Positions 62,601-64,000 of a DNA stretch of 64,000 nucleotides are shown one piece after another. The notes beneath the pieces are model-generated. The model had not been told where the DNA came from. It did no database searches and worked only from the letters and a program-made list of their open reading frames with translations. The DNA lies in assembly GCA_029783825.1 (NCBI GenBank), contig JAREIK010008210.1:62001-126000 (forward strand). Direction: 5' to 3'. Made by a program: the position numbers and the translations under genes. Each line of letters begins with the position of its first letter. Position 1 is the stretch's first letter. The DNA is from Sapria himalayana (lineage: Eukaryota; Streptophyta; Magnoliopsida; Malpighiales; Rafflesiaceae).

Positions 62601-63792
62601 AATATATCACATATATTTATATATAAATATATAAATATATTTATATATAAATATATAAATATATTTATATCATAAATACTATAAATATATAAATATTATA
62701 AATATATAAATATATAACAATATAAATATATAACCTATAAATATATAAACATATAAATATATAACCATTAAACTATATAAATATATAACCACTATATAAA
62801 TATATAAATATATAAATATAATATATAAATATATAAATATATAAACATATAAAATATAAACATATAAATATATAATCATATAATATATAAACATATAAAC
62901 ATATAAACATATAAACATATAAATATATAAATATATAATATATAATATATAAATATATAAATATATAAATATATAAATATATAAATATATAAATATATAA
63001 ATATATAATATATAAATATAATATATATATAAATATATAAACATATAACTATATAAATAATAAACATATAAATAAATAACATATAAATATATAAACATAT
63101 AAATATATAAACATATAAATATATAACATATACATATATAAACATATAAATATATAACATATAAATATATAAATATAAATATATAAACATATAAATATAT
63201 AAACATCTAAATATATAAACATATAAATATATAAACATATAAATATATAAACATATAAATATATAAACATATAAATATATAACATATAAACATATAAACA
63301 AATAAATATATAATATATAAATATATAAATATATAAATTTATAAATATATAAATATATAATATATAAATATATAAATATATAAACATATAAATATATAAA
63401 CATATAAATATATAAACATATAAATATATAAACATATAAATATATAAACATATAAATATATAAACATATAAATATATAAACATATAATATATAAACATAT
63501 AAATATATAAACATATAAATATATAAACATATAAATATATAAACATATAAATATATAAACATATAAATATATAAATATATAAATATATAAATATATAAAT
63601 ATATAAATATATAAATATATAAATATATAAATATATAAATATATAAATATATAAATATATAAATATATAAATATATAAATATATAAATATATAAATATAT
63701 AAATATATAAATATATAAATATATACATATATACATATATAAATATATAAATATATAAATATATAAATATTTAAATATATACATATATAAAT
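56685..63792 (+). repeat. AAATATAT satellite with dimeric and about 1.2-kb higher-order structure
   Basis: About 7.1 kb built almost wholly of the 8-bp unit AAATATAT, with AAACATAT as the main variant. In several blocks (for example 60025-60140, 60215-60300, 61780-62000, 62235-62330, 63180-63280, 63375-63565) the two alternate strictly, giving a 16-bp dimer. Elsewhere the unit is pure (for example 61395-61610, 62060-62230, 63565-63720). A marker module beginning TTTAAATATATACAT recurs at 57538, 58059, 59253, 61615 and 63770. Long frames on the minus strand (Ile/Tyr/Phe/Leu only) are by-products of the repeat. Confidence 0.95.
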
Positions 63793-64000
63793 ATACTGGT
63801 GATTAATGATTTTGGTACTTGTAATTATTTATCATGAACATCTAGATTAATATTGTGTTCATGAGGAGGATCTTCGACCATTTATATAATTATGATAATA
63901 ACTTATCTTTACATGATATTATACAAACACAAATATCTACTATATAATTTCAATGGAAAATTCAATATATTGTGATATTTAGGGTAGAAAAATAATTTTG
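63793..64000 (+). mobile_element. Start of a second CACTA-related segment, cut by window end
   Basis: About 208 bp matching 41547-41755 in order and orientation, beginning ATACT(A/G)GT(A/G)ATTAATGATTT exactly where the satellite stops. In the first copy this segment lies upstream of the TNP2 gene, so the right edge of the window probably enters another copy of the same transposon family whose left part has been replaced by, or separated by, the satellite. Confidence 0.75.

Noticed and set aside
56596..63784. Minus-strand frames of up to 369 codons made of Ile, Tyr, Phe and Leu
   Set aside because: Direct consequence of the AAATATAT satellite. The minus strand lacks stops in this repeat and the plus strand has TAA. 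No start context or domain supports them.

Overview
The window is nuclear DNA of a seed plant, most likely an angiosperm with a large, repeat-rich, AT-rich genome. The evidence is plant L1-type LINEs with an RNase H domain, CACTA (En/Spm) transposon coding regions of the plant TNP2/TnpA type, a copia LTR remnant, and fragments of plant genes (HD-Zip I, AP-4 sigma, SmF, LRR receptor kinase) with plant-style introns. I see no intact cellular gene. Species cannot be named from this sequence.

Layout. (1) 1-9079, 15682-22759 and 48271-about 56680 are three pieces of what was probably one array of degenerate TCTA (= GATA on the other strand) tetranucleotide repeats, about 24.6 kb in all. They were separated by later insertions and contain internal segmental duplications of about 0.6, 0.75, 1.86 and 3.6 kb. 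(2) 9080-15666 is a nearly complete L1-type LINE on the minus strand (LINE A). It lies inside the array and is flanked by a perfect 15-bp target-site duplication. (3) 22760-48270 is a 25.5-kb block of CACTA-type transposon DNA, again inside the TCTA array. It has CACTA-like ends at both borders and a further left-type end at 32077. (4) About 56685-63792 is a 7-kb satellite of the 8-bp unit AAATATAT with higher-order structure. (5) 63793-64000 is a diverged copy of sequence found at 41547-41755 in the CACTA block, so another related element probably starts there and runs out of the window.

The CACTA block is the most interesting region. It holds a decayed TNP2 transposase (37147-40817, minus) and a decayed TnpA-like gene (about 35090-37006, minus). 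It also holds fragments of at least four unrelated host genes: a class I HD-Zip homeobox gene (minus; split into 30380-30909 and about 24530-24781 by a second, 5'-truncated LINE, LINE B), the AP-4 adaptor sigma subunit (plus; exons at 31664-31750, 31884-31952 and about 45970-46103), the spliceosomal SmF protein (minus; 32951-33569), and one exon of an LRR receptor-like kinase (plus; 46762-46885). Splice sites survive at several exon borders, which points to capture of genomic DNA. The HD-Zip copy shows no intron.

The best reading is a nested pair: an outer CACTA element that acquired host gene pieces, and an inner CACTA element inserted into the AP-4 sigma intron. The right end of the inner element is not visible and may be masked by a six-copy, about 550-bp AT-rich tandem array at 42520-45960. 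A single element from 32077 to 48270 is the main alternative. The coding regions are pseudogenes, and many of their stops look like C-to-T or G-to-A changes, as expected in methylated transposon DNA.
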